Source of the DNA: Sphaerolaimus hirsutus
Taxonomy: Eukaryota; Nematoda; Chromadorea; Monhysterida; Sphaerolaimidae
Length of the DNA stretch: 64,000 nucleotides
Assembly: GCA_964036195.1 (NCBI GenBank)
Contig: OZ038455.1
Span: 8,449,855-8,513,854, forward strand
Direction: 5' to 3'
Shown piece by piece: positions 62,843-64,000 of the stretch; position 1 is the stretch's first letter; every line of letters starts with the position of its first letter. The notes under the pieces are model-generated. The model saw nothing but the letters and a program-made list of their open reading frames with translations, ran no database searches and was not told where the DNA came from. Both the position numbers and the translations under genes were made by a program.

Positions 62843-64000
62843 ATGGACTTTCATGGCTATGCACTAATGATGGCCGTTCTAATTGGCGCAATTGTTCTAA
62901 GCTCCTATGCATCAGCTGACGATCCACTATCAAATTACGGTAGGTTTGAAAAAGTGATCGTTTTTCGGTATTCGGTTCTCGGTGCAAATAGAAAAGCTCC
63001 GGTTCGAAAACTCATAAATCAGCTTTAAATATATTTGAGTTCACCGGAATTTTATGTCCGTCAACTACAGTAGACAGAGATAAAAACTACCTACTCATTC
63101 CAGTGAACGCAAATGCGAGTTGCATGATTTTTCGAAATTTTATTGAAATTGAATTTTAGTAGTTGACTAGTATTTATGCGTGGGCACATGAAAACCGCCG
63201 GTAAAACTCGGCAACCCTCAGACCGGTCTCGGTGGCTGATGACGTCGCTGCGCTTCGCAGGCAAACGGTCCGACGAGGTGGGCGGCACCAGCCGCGGCAT
63301 GAGCACGCTGCGGTTCGGCAAGCGCGCCAGCAAGGGCATGGCCGCGCTGCGGTTCGGCAAGCGCGTCGCCACCGGCATGAACACGCTGCGCTTCGGCAAA
63401 CGGGCGCCCACCATGCAGGTACCGGGACCGTATTGCGATGCGCGGTGCCCTTTGAACGGTAGCAACTCGGTTGAATCGCTCGCAGCTGGACGACGTGGAC
63501 GAGGACATGATGAAGATGCTGTTGCGGCTGCGCGCGCTGCACCACGGCAAGCGCAGCGAGCAGTGAGTGGGCGGCCGCGCGCGCACCTCAGACACATTCA
63601 ATTGAACCGTCTAAATCAACTACCGTATTTACTCGAATAATTCCCCCACTTGAATAATTCACCCGTTAGACGAGTGATGAAAAATCACCCCCCCCCCCCC
63701 CGCTTATACCTATGAATATAAGCTTAAGGCATACGATAAATGTATCGTGTCCAATTTGAAAAAATGGTTTGTTATTTTGTCACATTTTGCAAAATGAATC
63801 GATAGAAACATGCTTAAATATTTTGACGAAAAAATAATTCCCCCACTTGAATACCCCCCCCCCCTCGAATAGTTTATTATTTGAGTAAATACGGTATTTA
63901 TATAAAGTAAACTGTCCAACCCGTGCTCGCCGCAGCTCGCCCTCCGAATACGACGCGCACATGCGCAAGCTGATGATGCACATGGCCAAGAAGGACATGG
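62843..64000 (+). CDS. LRFamide-type neuropeptide precursor, 5' part
   Basis: Exons 62843-62939, 63222-63418, 63486-63562 and 63936 to the window edge join in phase (1,0,2). The start MDFHGYALMMAVLIGAIVLSSYASA is a signal peptide. Exon 2 encodes four dibasic-bounded peptides: one ending LRFAGKR, then GMSTLRFGKR, GMAALRFGKR and GMNTLRFGKR. The Gly before KR provides C-terminal amidation, so mature products should end LRFamide. Exon 3 (DDVDEDMMKMLLRLRALHHGKR) may yield another amidated peptide or a spacer. The family is FMRFamide-like in a broad sense and could equally be grouped with myomodulin-type peptides. Exon 2 is GC-rich compared with the surrounding introns. The gene continues beyond 64000. 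Confidence 0.88.
63622..63897. mobile_element. CCGTATTTACTCGAATAATTC-type element in neuropeptide intron
   Basis: ACCGTATTTACTCGAATAAT at the left and TATTTGAGTAAATACGGT at the right with C10-C14 runs inside. It occupies most of the 373-bp intron 63563-63935. Confidence 0.82.

Noticed and set aside
63091-63597. Minus-strand 168-aa ORF opposite the neuropeptide exon
   Set aside because: Shadow of the GC-rich repeated LRFGKR-coding exon.
1-64000. tRNA or rRNA genes
   Set aside because: I saw no convincing cloverleaf or conserved rRNA segments by eye; a tRNAscan/Infernal run would be decisive.

Overview
The window is from an invertebrate animal nuclear genome. Genes are split by spliceosomal introns, intergenic DNA is AT-rich, and nearly every intron carries miniature transposons, foldbacks or retroelement pieces. 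The phylum cannot be fixed from sequence alone. The animal assignment rests on a DMXL/rabconnectin-3A gene, an amidated LRFamide neuropeptide precursor and a BEL/Pao fragment.

Region 1 (1-19.1 kb) is a cluster of AT-rich, intron-bearing genes that look virus-like or mobile rather than housekeeping. Two plus-strand genes (9-1276 and 2412-4540) resemble the structural gene pair found beside F54H12.2-type proteins in virus-like animal elements, with a small basic-looking ORF between them. A convergent minus-strand locus (10107-5237) reads through eight phase-matched exons into a secreted Ser/Thr/Asn-rich protein of about 1,435 aa. About 1.6 kb of it is also open in a second frame that starts at an ATG on the first base of an exon. 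Next come a type I membrane glycoprotein-like gene (about 12.0-16.1 kb), with a tandem exon duplication and a foldback inserted in one exon, and an unknown cysteine-containing protein (17.6-19.1 kb). No polymerase, integrase or packaging ATPase is visible, so the cluster is either a fragment of an element or a domesticated gene set.

Region 2 (20.8-59.1 kb, minus strand) is the C-terminal ~1,945 residues of DMXL/rabconnectin-3A, the large WD-repeat partner of the V-ATPase assembly (RAVE-like) complex. I could place 34 exons with matching splice phases. One small WD exon is not found, and the N-terminal third lies outside the window. Its introns hold at least twelve hAT-like elements (several with perfect 8-bp target duplications), an LTR retrotransposon with gag and protease but no pol, a BEL/Pao reverse transcriptase remnant carried inside a hAT-like element, and several families of short inverted-repeat elements.

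Region 3 (59.1-62.8 kb) is repeat-rich with no recognised exon. Region 4 (62.8-64.0 kb, plus strand) is the 5' part of a neuropeptide precursor with repeated LRFGKR cleavage/amidation motifs, opposite in strand to DMXL.
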